Shown here one piece after another: positions 1 to 8,372 of a DNA stretch of 64,000 nt. The notes under the pieces are model-generated. The model made no database searches and had not been told where the DNA came from. It was given only the letters and a program-made list of their open reading frames with translations. The DNA is from Flavicella sediminum. Lineage in GTDB: Bacteria > Bacteroidota > Bacteroidia > Flavobacteriales > Flavobacteriaceae. The first letter of the stretch is position 1, and each line of letters opens with the position of its first letter. The translations under genes were made by a program, and so were the position numbers. Location: positions 1 to 64,000 of the forward strand of contig NZ_VDET01000015.1 of the NCBI RefSeq assembly GCF_006381105.1. Reading direction: 5' to 3'.

Positions 1-1
1 A

Positions 2-247
2 ACTATTGCCATTACTAGATTGGCACATTGGTTTAGAGAAGTCGAACAAAGTGGACTTAAAAATTTTGCCACAGTAATGAGAACATTCCAGGTGCATTAT
101 GACTCAATTGCAAACTTCTTCAATAACAGAAGTACAAATGCAGCAGCTGAATCTTTTAACGCCAAAATCAAAGACTTTAGAAGAAATTTTAGAGGCGTAA
201 CTGACCTAAAATTTTTCTTATTTAGATTGACCAAAATTTATGCCTGA
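2..247 (+). mobile_element. Transposase C-terminal fragment (IS element, 3' end)
   Basis: The reading frame is open from the window edge, so this is the C-terminal part of a longer gene. About 81 residues are visible and end in TGA at 245-247. The segment with NNRSTNAAAESFNAKIK followed by FRRNFRGVTDLKFFLFRL is the typical C-terminal end of ISL3-like DDE transposases, in which the Glu of AAAESFNAKIK is the last catalytic acid. In Bacteroidota this form is often the second ORF of ISAon1-type elements; that subgroup is inferred. The right end of the element should lie just downstream, near the TTTTTGCACCTGATCCC stretch at about 264-282, but the left end is outside the window so the terminal repeat cannot be confirmed. 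Confidence 0.8.
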
Positions 248-373
248 AATTAATGAAACCCAGTTTTTGCACCTGATCCCTAAAAATAACACAAGATTTA
301 ACCCGATTTCCCAAGTCAAACCGACCCCACTTCTAGCTTTTAAATTGCCGAAAAAAATAGCGAACAAAAAAAA

Positions 374-394
374 GCCTCAAGTAAAACTTGAGGC
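374..394 (-). terminator. Rho-independent terminator of rpsT
   Basis: A perfect 9-bp stem (GCCTCAAGT at 374-382 with ACTTGAGGC at 386-394) has a 3-base loop. It is flanked by A residues on one side and T residues on the other, so it has a U tract when read on either strand. It lies 23 bases past the rpsT stop and is best read as that gene's terminator. Confidence 0.85.
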
Positions 395-416
395 TTTTTA
401 ATAGTTTTGGTTAGGC

Positions 417-668
417 TTACAAAGCAGATACGTGCTTTGTCAACTTAGATTGTAAGTTACTAGCTTTGCTTTTATGAATAATATTATTCTTAGCTAACTT
501 GTGTAACATAGCAACTACAGCAGGAAGTTTTTCTTCCGCTTCTTTCTTTTCAGTCAAAGCTTTCAAACTTCTAACAGCATTTCTTGTAGTCTTATGCTGG
601 TATTTGTTTCTCAACTGCTTTTCGCGGTCACTTCTAATTCTTTTTAATGCTGACTTGTGATTTGCCAT
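417..668 (-). CDS. rpsT: 30S ribosomal protein S20
   Basis: This is an 83-residue, lysine- and arginine-rich protein starting MANHKSALKRIRSDREKQLRNK, which is the standard S20 N-terminus. The length fits the family. S20 binds 16S rRNA in the body of the small subunit and is added early in assembly. The gene lies 32 bases downstream of tRNA-Glu on the same strand. It has no clear promoter of its own in that gap, so it is probably transcribed through the tRNA from the two promoters at 799-829 and 910-940. A strong hairpin terminator follows. Confidence 0.97.
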   Translation of the reverse strand: MANHKSALKRIRSDREKQLRNKYQHKTTRNAVRSLKALTEKKEAEEKLPAVVAMLHKLAKNNIIHKSKASNLQSKLTKHVSAL

Positions 669-700
669 AACTTAAATATTTTTAAAAACTTAATTTTTTG

Positions 701-772
701 TAGTCCGTAGGGGAATCGAACCCCTGTTACATGGATGAAAACCATGCGTCCTAACCCCTAGACGAACGGACC
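701..772 (-). tRNA. tRNA-Glu (anticodon TTC)
   Basis: The reverse complement folds into a cloverleaf. The acceptor stem is GGTCCGT with ACGGACT and discriminator A. The D arm contains TCTAGGGGTTAGGA, the anticodon stem CATGG/CCATG encloses loop TTTTCAT (anticodon TTC), and the T arm is GGGG-TTCGATT-CCCC. No CCA end is encoded. It is the first gene of a tRNA-rpsT unit. Confidence 0.95.
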
Positions 773-798
773 AGTATTGCTGCTTTTTTAAAGCGAGG

Positions 799-829
799 CA
801 AAAATACAAACTTTCTTAAAGCTGACAAA
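799..829 (-). promoter_or_regulatory. Proximal promoter of tRNA-Glu/rpsT
   Basis: Read on the minus strand this is TTTG (826-829), 19 bases, then TATTTTTG (799-806). It matches the Bacteroidota primary-sigma consensus exactly (TTTG, about 19 bases, TAnnTTTG). Transcription would begin about 20 bases before the tRNA. Confidence 0.75.
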
Positions 830-909
830 ATTTATTTCATTTTTTTTGTCTTTATTTTTGCTGATTCAATATTTAAAAAAACGCTCACATCTCTCTCGAT
901 TTGCGGTTG

Positions 910-940
910 CAAAGATACACTACATTTCAAATCCTGCAAA
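910..940 (-). promoter_or_regulatory. Distal promoter upstream of tRNA-Glu/rpsT
   Basis: A second exact match to the Bacteroidota consensus on the same strand: TTTG (937-940), 19 bases, TATCTTTG (910-917). It lies between the proS stop and the tRNA, about 111 bases upstream of the first promoter. Its transcript would carry a leader of roughly 130 bases before the tRNA. Confidence 0.7.
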
Positions 941-968
941 CAAAACTTGAACTTTTTTTCGTTTTTTT

Positions 969-2447
969 TTAGTAGGCCTTTGCAAACAAAACTCTCTTAG
1001 TTGATGGCGCCCCAGAATAGACACAACTACCTTCCTCATTTTCAGCATCAATAGCTATACAGCGTATTGTAGCCTTCGTCTCCTTCTTAATTTTTTCTTC
1101 CGTTTCTTCGGTACCATCCCAATGTGCTAAAACAAACCCTCCTTTGGTTTCTACTACTTTTTTGAACTCGTCAAAACTATCCACCTTCGTGATATGTTCG
1201 TCTCTAAAAGATTTTGCTTTGGCAAATAAACTTTCTTGAATCTCTTCCAAAAGAGCTACAATAACATCTTCAATACCTTCTTGTTCTAAAGATTTTTTCT
1301 CTAAAGTATCTCTTCTTGCAAGCTCTAAAGTTCCATTTTCCAAATCTCTTGGCCCCAAAGCTATTCTAATTGGCACCCCTTTTAATTCGTATTCTGCAAA
1401 CTTCCAACCTGGCTTGTGCGTTGTTCTATTGTCAAACTTAACGGAAACTCCTCTCTTTTTTAAAGCTGCAACTATTTCCAAAGCTTTTTCAGAAATAGCA
1501 TCCAATTGTTCATCGTTCCTATGAATAGGAACAATAACCACTTGAATAGGCGCTAATTTTGGAGGAAGCACTAAGCCAAGATCATCGGAATGTGTCATAA
1601 TTAAACCTCCTATCAAACGAGTAGAAACCCCCCATGAGGTTGCCCATACATGATCTTGTTTTCCTTCTTTATTTGTGAATTTCACATCAAAAGCTTCTGC
1701 AAAATTTTGACCTAAGAAATGTGAAGTTCCTGCCTGTAATGCTTTTCCATCTTGCATCAGGGCTTCAATGGTGTAAGTGTCAACAGCTCCAGCAAAACGT
1801 TCACTTTCTGTCTTCACTCCTTTTACAACTGGCATCGCCATAAAATTCTCTGCAAAATCAGCATACACTCCTTGCATTCTTGTTGTTTCCTCTACAGCTT
1901 CCTGTTCCGTGGCGTGAGCAGTATGTCCTTCTTGCCATAAAAATTCAGCGGTACGTAAAAACAATCTTGTTCGCATTTCCCAACGCATTACATTTGCCCA
2001 TTGATTTATCAAAAGTGGCAAATCTCTATAAGACTGAATCCAACCTTTATAAGTATTCCAAATAATTGCTTCACTGGTTGGACGAATAACTAACTCTTCT
2101 TCCAATTTGGCATTTGGATCTACCATTAACTTTCCTTCTCTATCCGGATCGTTTTTTAATCTATAATGTGTTACCACAGCACACTCCTTAGCAAAGCCTT
2201 CTGCATTTTTTTCTTCAGCTTCAAAAAGACTTTTGGGAACTAGCAATGGAAAATAAGCATTTTCATGTCCTGTTTCTTTAAACATTTCATCCAAGGCTTT
2301 TTGCATGTTTTCCCATATGGCATATCCATAAGGTTTAATCACCATACAACCTCTTACTGCGGAATTCTCCGCCAAATCGGCTTTTACAACCAGCTCATTA
2401 TACCACTTGGAATAATCTTCACTGCGTTTTGTTAATTTCTTGCTCAT
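969..2447 (-). CDS. proS: Proline--tRNA ligase
   Basis: This 492-residue cytosolic enzyme activates proline with ATP and charges tRNA-Pro. It is the shorter archaeal/eukaryotic-type ProRS, which lacks the editing insertion of the 570-residue bacterial type. Class II motifs are visible: the motif 2 region with [23 protein letters not shown], then an anticodon-binding domain from about residue 300 ([16 protein letters not shown]). It ends in a C-terminal zinc-type domain whose final residues are KRVLFAKAY. It reads away from the lipoprotein gene at 2551. The start at [20 protein letters not shown] is the family start. Confidence 0.97.
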   Translation of the reverse strand: MSKKLTKRSEDYSKWYNELVVKADLAENSAVRGCMVIKPYGYAIWENMQKALDEMFKETGHENAYFPLLVPKSLFEAEEKNAEGFAKECAVVTHYRLKNDPDREGKLMVDPNAKLEEELVIRPTSEAIIWNTYKGWIQSYRDLPLLINQWANVMRWEMRTRLFLRTAEFLWQEGHTAHATEQEAVEETTRMQGVYADFAENFMAMPVVKGVKTESERFAGAVDTYTIEALMQDGKALQAGTSHFLGQNFAEAFDVKFTNKEGKQDHVWATSWGVSTRLIGGLIMTHSDDLGLVLPPKLAPIQVVIVPIHRNDEQLDAISEKALEIVAALKKRGVSVKFDNRTTHKPGWKFAEYELKGVPIRIALGPRDLENGTLELARRDTLEKKSLEQEGIEDVIVALLEEIQESLFAKAKSFRDEHITKVDSFDEFKKVVETKGGFVLAHWDGTEETEEKIKKETKATIRCIAIDAENEEGSCVYSGAPSTKRVLFAKAY

Positions 2448-2550
2448 CTAAAAAAAGTTTGGCATAAATATTGTAATTTCAACCTACGTAACGGGTTGCT
2501 ATCATCTGGCAAAACTAGTTAATTTTAGATTCTTCAACAATAAAAACATA

Positions 2551-3600
2551 ATGATTATGAAAGTTTATATTCCATACACCAGACAATTGAGCTACACGAT
2601 TATTATTGTATTGACTATATTCGGACTTCAATCTTGTGGTTCTTCTGCATATTATACGGAATATTCTGACGGAATATATTCCTCAAGACCAACTTATAGA
2701 CAATCAAATAATACGCAAAGAGATTACAACCGTACATTTTCTAATGGTATTGCAGATTTAAACCTCGACGAATCTTTCGACCCTAATCAAGAAGAACAAT
2801 ATTTTGAACCTGAAGTTGATAACGATCAGAACACCAATTCAAACCAAACTATTTACATACAAGTAGACCATGGTAATTACTGGGATCCTTATTGGAACTC
2901 TAGTTGGGGATGGAATAATGGTTTTAGTTACAGACCTTATGCTTATTACGGTTTTGGATGGTCTAATTGGGGTTACAATAACTTTCATTTTGGAAACAAT
3001 TGGGGGTATTGGGACTATAATTATTACGGTTACAACAATTACCGTCCTTACTATAGAAATAATTACTACAACGACAGATACTACAATAACAATTCTAGGT
3101 ATTACAATTACGGAAAAAGAAGTACAACGAGTAATTCTACCTACTCAAAACGAAACACTACTTATTCTAAAAGTGCTAACAGTACTTATAGCAGAAGTTC
3201 TTCCGTTACTCCAAATACTACAGGCAGAAGAACTCCAAGCTCAAGCGCGTCAAGAAGTTCGTCTACTTTTTCTAAATACACAAAAAGTTCTGCGAGTAAA
3301 AGTCCAACCAGAAGATCAAGTACCTACAGTAGAAGTAGCTCAACCTATAAAAAACCTACAACCTCTTCCAAGAGTTCTTCAAAAAAGACATACACACCTA
3401 GAAGAAGTAGCTCTAGTTCAAGAAGCTCCTCCAACTCTAGTTCAAATACATATAGAAAATCAAGTTCTAGCAGCAACAACAGTTACACACCAAGCAGCAG
3501 TAGCAGCAGCTCAAGTTCTTCGAGCTACAGTCCTAGTAGAAGATCTTCAAGCAGTAGTTCTTCATCATCAAGCAGAAGCTCTTCATCAAGAAGGAGATAA
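2551..3600 (+). CDS. Tyr/Asn-rich and Ser-rich lipoprotein of unknown function
   Basis: No known domain is recognised. The N-terminus has a hydrophobic stretch and a lipobox (LQSC, Cys29), so export and lipid anchoring are predicted. Residues about 105-190 are extremely rich in Tyr, Asn, Trp and Gly. From about residue 190 to the end the chain is dominated by Ser with spaced Arg, Lys and Thr, finishing SSSSRRR. Low-complexity proteins with this layout are seen next to the FadL-type gene in flavobacteria, which is family memory rather than proof of role. The start could also be Met3. The gene lies 29 bases before the porin gene and is probably cotranscribed with it. Function is unknown; cell-surface or envelope structural roles are only guesses. 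Confidence 0.8.
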   Translation: MIMKVYIPYTRQLSYTIIIVLTIFGLQSCGSSAYYTEYSDGIYSSRPTYRQSNNTQRDYNRTFSNGIADLNLDESFDPNQEEQYFEPEVDNDQNTNSNQTIYIQVDHGNYWDPYWNSSWGWNNGFSYRPYAYYGFGWSNWGYNNFHFGNNWGYWDYNYYGYNNYRPYYRNNYYNDRYYNNNSRYYNYGKRSTTSNSTYSKRNTTYSKSANSTYSRSSSVTPNTTGRRTPSSSASRSSSTFSKYTKSSASKSPTRRSSTYSRSSSTYKKPTTSSKSSSKKTYTPRRSSSSSRSSSNSSSNTYRKSSSSSNNSYTPSSSSSSSSSSSYSPSRRSSSSSSSSSSRSSSSRRR

Positions 3601-3629
3601 ACTTTTAAAACAATCTTAACAACATACCC

Positions 3630-5030
3630 ATGAAAAAAATATTTTTCCTTTTTCTAGCGATTTGCTATGCTCAAAACGCTATTTCACAATCCTTGAGTTA
3701 CGAAGATTTAGGTAAATTAGCTTCTCAAAACAATTTCCAAGGATCTGCCAGATTCAACGCCATGGCTGGTGCCTTTGGAGCTCTTGGTGGCGACATCAGT
3801 GCTACCTTTACAAACCCAGCTTCAGGGGCTGTTTTTAGTCACAGTGAATTTTCTGGAAGTCTAAGTGTCAATACTATTAAAACAAATGCAGCTTACTACG
3901 GAACTACGACTTACAGTGAAAACACAAAAGCAAATGTTCCTCAAGTCGGCGCCGTTTTTATTTTTGAAAATGCCAATAGAAGTCCTTGGCATAAATTTGC
4001 GATTGGATTCAATTACAGCATCCTAAACAACTTTAACAACAACTATACAGTTACAGGTAATAATACAAACAAATACGCAACTTTCATCAACCATCCTTTC
4101 GATGGAAGAGATCCAATTTCAGATTATACTATTGCAGAAGAACAAAATTTCACCAATGATACAAATGGAAATGCTGAAGTATTTACTTTTTCATTTTCCT
4201 CTGCTTATGAAGACATTCTTTATTTGGGGGCTAGTTTAAATTCTCATCAATTAAGTTTTACGCAAAACACTTTTTTAAGCGAAATAAATAATGACGGAAA
4301 CGGAAACACGCTTTTTGCAGATTACTCACAATACCAATCGCAAATAAGCAATGGAATTTCTTTAGGAGTAGGTTTAATTGCAAAACTAAGTCCAAATGCA
4401 AGGTTTGGATTGGCCTACCAAAGTCCAATTTGGTATTATGACACTACTGAAGAAACTAATATTTTAGAAGCAGATGGCTTTGATGGAAGCACACAAATCG
4501 AAGCTACTGACATTAACCGAAATTACTCTAACAGCAACTACTACGCCTTGTCTAGTTTTAATTATGCTATTAAAACACCTAGTAAATTCACTTTTAGTGG
4601 CGCTTATGTTTTTGAACAAAATGGTTTAATTAGTATTGATTATTCCTTAAGTAATTATAAAAAAATTCATTTATCAGAAAACCGAAATTCCACTGGTTTT
4701 TTGAATGATAATAAAAATTTCAAAAGCGACTTAAACGACAATAGTGCGACTTTACGCTTAGGTACAGAATGGCGCTTAAAACAATGGAGTTTTAGAGGAG
4801 GTTATTTTATGGAAGATAGCATTTACGAAGAGAATGCAGATGAAATTGTTAACAAAGGGTATTCTTTTGGGTTTGGTATCACCTTAAAAAACACCAAACT
4901 TGATCTTTCATACCAAAACTCAAAGTATTTAAGTGCTTATGATTTTTATGGAGATTATGACGAAATAGACGCTGCCAATCTAGATTTTGACACTTCACAA
5001 ATTACCGCAACTTTATCTTTCACACTTTAA
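3630..5030 (+). CDS. OmpP1/FadL family outer membrane porin
   Basis: A 466-residue protein with signal peptide MKKIFFLFLAICYAQNAISQ. The mature start, SLSYEDLGKLASQNNFQGSARFNAMAGAFGALGGD, is the conserved N-terminal hatch region of FadL-like transporters, including the NPAS motif (TNPASGAVFS). The rest alternates hydrophobic and polar residues as expected for a beta-barrel and ends in a terminal Phe-Thr-Leu strand. The family moves hydrophobic compounds such as long-chain fatty acids across the outer membrane; the substrate here is unknown. It is often labelled hemin receptor in databases, without support here. Confidence 0.88.
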   Translation: MKKIFFLFLAICYAQNAISQSLSYEDLGKLASQNNFQGSARFNAMAGAFGALGGDISATFTNPASGAVFSHSEFSGSLSVNTIKTNAAYYGTTTYSENTKANVPQVGAVFIFENANRSPWHKFAIGFNYSILNNFNNNYTVTGNNTNKYATFINHPFDGRDPISDYTIAEEQNFTNDTNGNAEVFTFSFSSAYEDILYLGASLNSHQLSFTQNTFLSEINNDGNGNTLFADYSQYQSQISNGISLGVGLIAKLSPNARFGLAYQSPIWYYDTTEETNILEADGFDGSTQIEATDINRNYSNSNYYALSSFNYAIKTPSKFTFSGAYVFEQNGLISIDYSLSNYKKIHLSENRNSTGFLNDNKNFKSDLNDNSATLRLGTEWRLKQWSFRGGYFMEDSIYEENADEIVNKGYSFGFGITLKNTKLDLSYQNSKYLSAYDFYGDYDEIDAANLDFDTSQITATLSFTL

Positions 5031-5063
5031 CAACTATACTTTTAAACTTTGGCTCTTTCATAC

Positions 5064-5094
5064 TTTCGCCTTTAGACTAATTAGCCTATTTTTG
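5064..5094 (+). promoter_or_regulatory. Promoter of the nifU-menG-porT unit
   Basis: TTTC (5064-5067), 19 bases, then TATTTTTG (5087-5094) is a close match to the Bacteroidota consensus. It ends 19 bases before the nifU-family start codon. Confidence 0.6.
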
Positions 5095-5113
5095 CAGAAA
5101 CATTTTATTTCTG

Positions 5114-6010
5114 ATGAGTATTCATAAAATTTCCATAGAAGCGACAAACAATCCTAATATTGTTAAATTTAATAGCAACCAATTGTTAACAAAAGGCGGT
5201 AGCTATCAATACAATAATGTTGACGAAACGAAAGAGTCACCCTTATCAAAGCAATTATTTCATTTGCCATTTGTTAGCAAAGTTTTTATTAGTGCTAACT
5301 TTTTGGCTATCGAGAAATTTGACATTGTAGAATGGGAAGATATTCAGGAAGAAATAAGAGAATTGGTTGAACTTTATTTAAACCAAGGAAACAGTGTAAT
5401 TACAGACGCCGCTGTTCCTAAAAAAGTTAGAATTGAAATATATGCTGAAAGCACACCAAACCCAGCTGTAATGAAGTTTGGTAGTAACAGACTGCTTTCT
5501 GAAAAAGACTACGAATACAAAAAAGTGGAGGAAACTACAAATTCTCCTTTGGCTCTAGAATTATTTCAATACGTTTATGTAAAAGAAGTTTTTATTACTG
5601 AAAACTATGTTTCTATTACTAAAAACGACAGTGTTGAATGGACTTCTGATGTGGTAAATGACTTGAGAATGTTTATCAAATCTTATATTGAAAGTAACAA
5701 ACTTATTGTTGACGAAACAATTGCTATGGCAAAAGTAGACCTACCAACCATAGATATAAATACATTGGAAGGAACTTCTTTAGATATAGCAGGAATTCTT
5801 GAAGAATACGTAAAACCAGCTGTTGCGGCTGATGGTGGAAATATTATTTTCCAATCGTATGACGAAGAAACTCAAGTGGTCAATGTTATTTTACAAGGTG
5901 CTTGTAGTGGCTGCCCTTCTTCTACCGTAACTTTAAAAAACGGTATTGAAACAATGCTAAAAGAAATGATTCCTAACAAAATTAGTGCTGTTGTTGCCAT
6001 CAACGGATAA
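5114..6010 (+). CDS. NifU/Nfu-type iron-sulfur cluster carrier
   Basis: A 298-residue scaffold or carrier protein for Fe-S cluster delivery. Residues about 3-95 and 107-200 are two copies of the Nfu N-terminal domain (compare [13 protein letters not shown] with [13 protein letters not shown]). The C-terminal NifU domain (about 215-298) carries the cluster ligands Cys264 and Cys267 in [10 protein letters not shown]. The N-domain duplication makes it longer than single-copy Nfu proteins of about 190 residues. The downstream methyltransferase gene follows at once, so the two are likely cotranscribed. No nif or suf genes are nearby, so a housekeeping role is inferred. Confidence 0.92.
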   Translation: MSIHKISIEATNNPNIVKFNSNQLLTKGGSYQYNNVDETKESPLSKQLFHLPFVSKVFISANFLAIEKFDIVEWEDIQEEIRELVELYLNQGNSVITDAAVPKKVRIEIYAESTPNPAVMKFGSNRLLSEKDYEYKKVEETTNSPLALELFQYVYVKEVFITENYVSITKNDSVEWTSDVVNDLRMFIKSYIESNKLIVDETIAMAKVDLPTIDINTLEGTSLDIAGILEEYVKPAVAADGGNIIFQSYDEETQVVNVILQGACSGCPSSTVTLKNGIETMLKEMIPNKISAVVAING

Positions 6011-6026
6011 TTGCTTACCCATTCTT

Positions 6027-6755
6027 ATGTCAAAAAAAATCACACCTTATAAAGATTCAAACCTTGGTAAAAAAGAGCAAGTTGCTCAAATGTTTGACAA
6101 TATCTCTGAAAATTACGATGATTTAAATAGAGTCATTTCCTTTGGTATTGATGTTAAATGGCGTAAAAAAGTGATTCAACTTGTTGGAGAAAACAAGCCG
6201 AAAAAAATATTGGACATCGCTACGGGAACAGGTGATTTAGCTATTATGATGTCGGAATTAAATGCCGATCAAATAGTAGGATTAGACATCTCTGCTGGTA
6301 TGCTCGAAGTTGGAAAACAGAAAATAGCTTCAAAAAATTTAACCCATAAAATTGAAATGGTTTTGGGTGACTCTGAAAACATTCCTTTTGGCGATAATTA
6401 TTTTGATGCTATTACCGTATCTTTTGGAGTACGTAATTTTGAAAACTTAGACAAAGGTTTAAAAGAAATTTTACGCGTTTTAAAACCTGGTGGAAAATTT
6501 GTTGTCCTAGAAACAGCCGTTCCTACTAAAACACCTTTCAAACAAGGCTACAATATTCATTCAAAATATATTTTGCCCTTAGTAGGAAGATTGTTCTCTA
6601 AGGACAAAACAGCCTATTCTTATTTATCAGAATCAGCAAATGCTTTTCCTTACGGACAAGCTTTCAACAATATTTTAGAAAAAAATGGGTTTATTAATAC
6701 AAAAGACATTCCTGTAACTTTTGGCGTTGCTTCAATTTATACCGCAACTAAATAA
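6027..6755 (+). CDS. menG: Demethylmenaquinone methyltransferase
   Basis: This SAM-dependent C-methyltransferase carries out the last step of menaquinone synthesis (also called ubiE). The SAM-binding motif is [14 protein letters not shown], followed by GLDISAGML and the family signature [25 protein letters not shown] chose the ATG at 6027 ([11 protein letters not shown]), giving 242 residues. An in-frame start at 5985 lies inside nifU and adds 14 residues not typical of the family. It fits functionally with the Na+-NQR later in the window, which reduces quinone. It is flanked by nifU and porT in the same direction, with gaps of 16 and about 40 bases. Confidence 0.95.
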   Translation: MSKKITPYKDSNLGKKEQVAQMFDNISENYDDLNRVISFGIDVKWRKKVIQLVGENKPKKILDIATGTGDLAIMMSELNADQIVGLDISAGMLEVGKQKIASKNLTHKIEMVLGDSENIPFGDNYFDAITVSFGVRNFENLDKGLKEILRVLKPGGKFVVLETAVPTKTPFKQGYNIHSKYILPLVGRLFSKDKTAYSYLSESANAFPYGQAFNNILEKNGFINTKDIPVTFGVASIYTATK

Positions 6756-6797
6756 ATTAGAATGTTTTCGTTACTTTTAAAACCTGAAAAAACTCGT

Positions 6798-7538
6798 ATG
6801 AAAAAAATTAGTTTTATTATCCCTTTCTTATGTATTAGTGTATTTTTTAATGCTTTCGGACAAAGAAGAGTTGTGACCCAATTGCCAAATTTTGACAAAC
6901 ACGAAGTGCATTGGGGTTTTTATTTAGGATTAAATAGTATTGATTATAAATTCAACTACAAAGAAAGTAGTACTGAAAACACACATGTAACTTACGATAA
7001 AAAATCTGGTTTTAATGTTGGTTTAATTGGAGACATACGTATCAATAGCAACTTAAACTTACGTTTTGAGCCAGGACTTTCAAGTAGTGCTGGAACCATA
7101 AATTTTGTTGATGACCTTTTTGGAGGTGAAGAAGGAACTTCTAGCCGATTTGAATATTCTAGTGCAGAAATATCAGCGACTTATTTGCATTTACCTATTT
7201 TGATGAAATTCAGCGCCAACAGAATGAACAACATCAAACCTTATGTTATTGGTGGATTTTCATACGACCATAATTTCTCTAGTAAATCTTCAAATCCTAA
7301 CGACAATCGCACTAATGTTTTTAGAATGCAAAAAGCTAATTTCATGTATGAGGTAGGTATCGGTATGGATTTTTACTTTCCATATTTTAAATTTTCTCCT
7401 TCTATTAGAGGACAATTTGCCATAACAAATGAATTAATGCCCGACAACAAATCAGAAGCACAACCATCAAGTCCTTACACCGACCCAATTGATTTTATGG
7501 GAACACAAGCTATTTTTATAAAGTTTGCTTTTGAGTAA
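6798..7538 (+). CDS. porT: Type IX secretion protein PorT
   Basis: An outer-membrane beta-barrel protein (porin family) needed for type IX secretion; F. johnsoniae calls it SprT. I start at the Met of MKKISFIIPFLCISVFF, which gives a normal signal peptide ending near AFGQ and a 246-residue protein. An upstream Met at 6762 would put 12 charged or mixed residues before the signal. Features that fit PorT are the early HEVHWGFYLGLNSIDYK segment and the closing TQAIFIKFAFE strand. The position right after menG is the usual flavobacterial arrangement. It shares the T9SS role with the plug protein at 32674 and SprA at 46239. Confidence 0.88.
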   Translation: MKKISFIIPFLCISVFFNAFGQRRVVTQLPNFDKHEVHWGFYLGLNSIDYKFNYKESSTENTHVTYDKKSGFNVGLIGDIRINSNLNLRFEPGLSSSAGTINFVDDLFGGEEGTSSRFEYSSAEISATYLHLPILMKFSANRMNNIKPYVIGGFSYDHNFSSKSSNPNDNRTNVFRMQKANFMYEVGIGMDFYFPYFKFSPSIRGQFAITNELMPDNKSEAQPSSPYTDPIDFMGTQAIFIKFAFE

Positions 7539-7540
7539 GA

Positions 7541-8272
7541 CTACACTCTTCTTCTAAATTCACTCAACAAAATAGACGTTGCTGTAGCCACATTTAAACT
7601 CTCCGTGGCTTGTATCACTCCAAACCTTGGAATAGACAAACTATTTGTGACATAATCTCGCACAGCATCACTTATACCATTGGCTTCATTCCCCATAATA
7701 AGCACCGCTTCTTTAGGTAGCTTTGCCTCGTAAACATTCTCACCAACCATATCGGCTATATACATAGGAGACGCACATTTTTCTAAAAAAGGAAGCAAAT
7801 CAACATAATTAATGGCCACTCTAGATAAAGACCCCATGGTAGACTGCACCACTTTTTCATTATAACAATCCACAGTATTCACAGAACAAACCAATTGTTG
7901 TATACCAAACCAATCACACAATCTGATAATGGTTCCTAAATTACCCGGATCATTAACCTCGTCTAAAACCAATACCAATCCAGAACTATTCAATGCTTTT
8001 TCCACAGGAATTTTAAACAGTGCCAACACCCCGTTTGGTGATTTTAAAGAACTTAATTTTTTCAGATCGACTTCATTTACAATTTCAACCTTGTACGATG
8101 TAAAATTTTCACTTGCAGCTTCTGTTACAAACAAAGTATCTAACTCAAATGAAGAAGCTAGTAATTCCTTCACTACTTTTATTCCTTCTGCCACAAAAAG
8201 CCCTTCTTTCATTCGGTACTTTTTTTGGCGAAGTTTATTAATTACTTTGGTTTGATTCTTAGAAAAACTCAT
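7541..8272 (-). CDS. TrmH/SpoU family RNA 2'-O-methyltransferase
   Basis: A 243-residue SPOUT-fold enzyme that methylates ribose in rRNA or tRNA with SAM. The N-terminal substrate-binding domain (about 1-90, with RQKKYRMKEGLFVAEG) precedes the catalytic domain. The three family motifs are VLDEVNDPGNLGTIIRLCDWFG (motif 1), LIMGNEANGIS (motif 2) and SIPRFGVIQATESLNVATATSILL (motif 3), whose knot binds SAM. The exact target (RlmB-like or other) cannot be told from sequence. It converges with porT, 2 bases apart, and is divergent from tamL. A TATTTTTG -7 box lies on the minus strand at 8295-8302. Confidence 0.92.
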   Translation of the reverse strand: MSFSKNQTKVINKLRQKKYRMKEGLFVAEGIKVVKELLASSFELDTLFVTEAASENFTSYKVEIVNEVDLKKLSSLKSPNGVLALFKIPVEKALNSSGLVLVLDEVNDPGNLGTIIRLCDWFGIQQLVCSVNTVDCYNEKVVQSTMGSLSRVAINYVDLLPFLEKCASPMYIADMVGENVYEAKLPKEAVLIMGNEANGISDAVRDYVTNSLSIPRFGVIQATESLNVATATSILLSEFRRRV

Positions 8273-8372
8273 ACAAAATAGTTGTTATAAGCAGCAAAAA
8301 TACACTTTTTAGCATCGAATACTAAAAACAAATACAAACAGTTATTCGTGTTCGCTATTTTAACCTACAAAA

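Noticed and set aside
840-905. Small ORF (about 18 codons, GTG start) in the leader before tRNA-Glu
   Set aside because: Too short, no homology and AT-driven; a chance frame is more likely.
2870-3619. Plus-strand ORF of 249 residues overlapping the Ser-rich lipoprotein in another frame
   Set aside because: It is a by-product of the AGY/TCN serine codons and shows only Ile/Thr/Val/Leu-rich low complexity; the frame with lipobox is the real one.
5985-6026. Earlier start for menG
   Set aside because: The 14 extra residues lie within nifU, and the family begins at the Met of MSKKITPYK.
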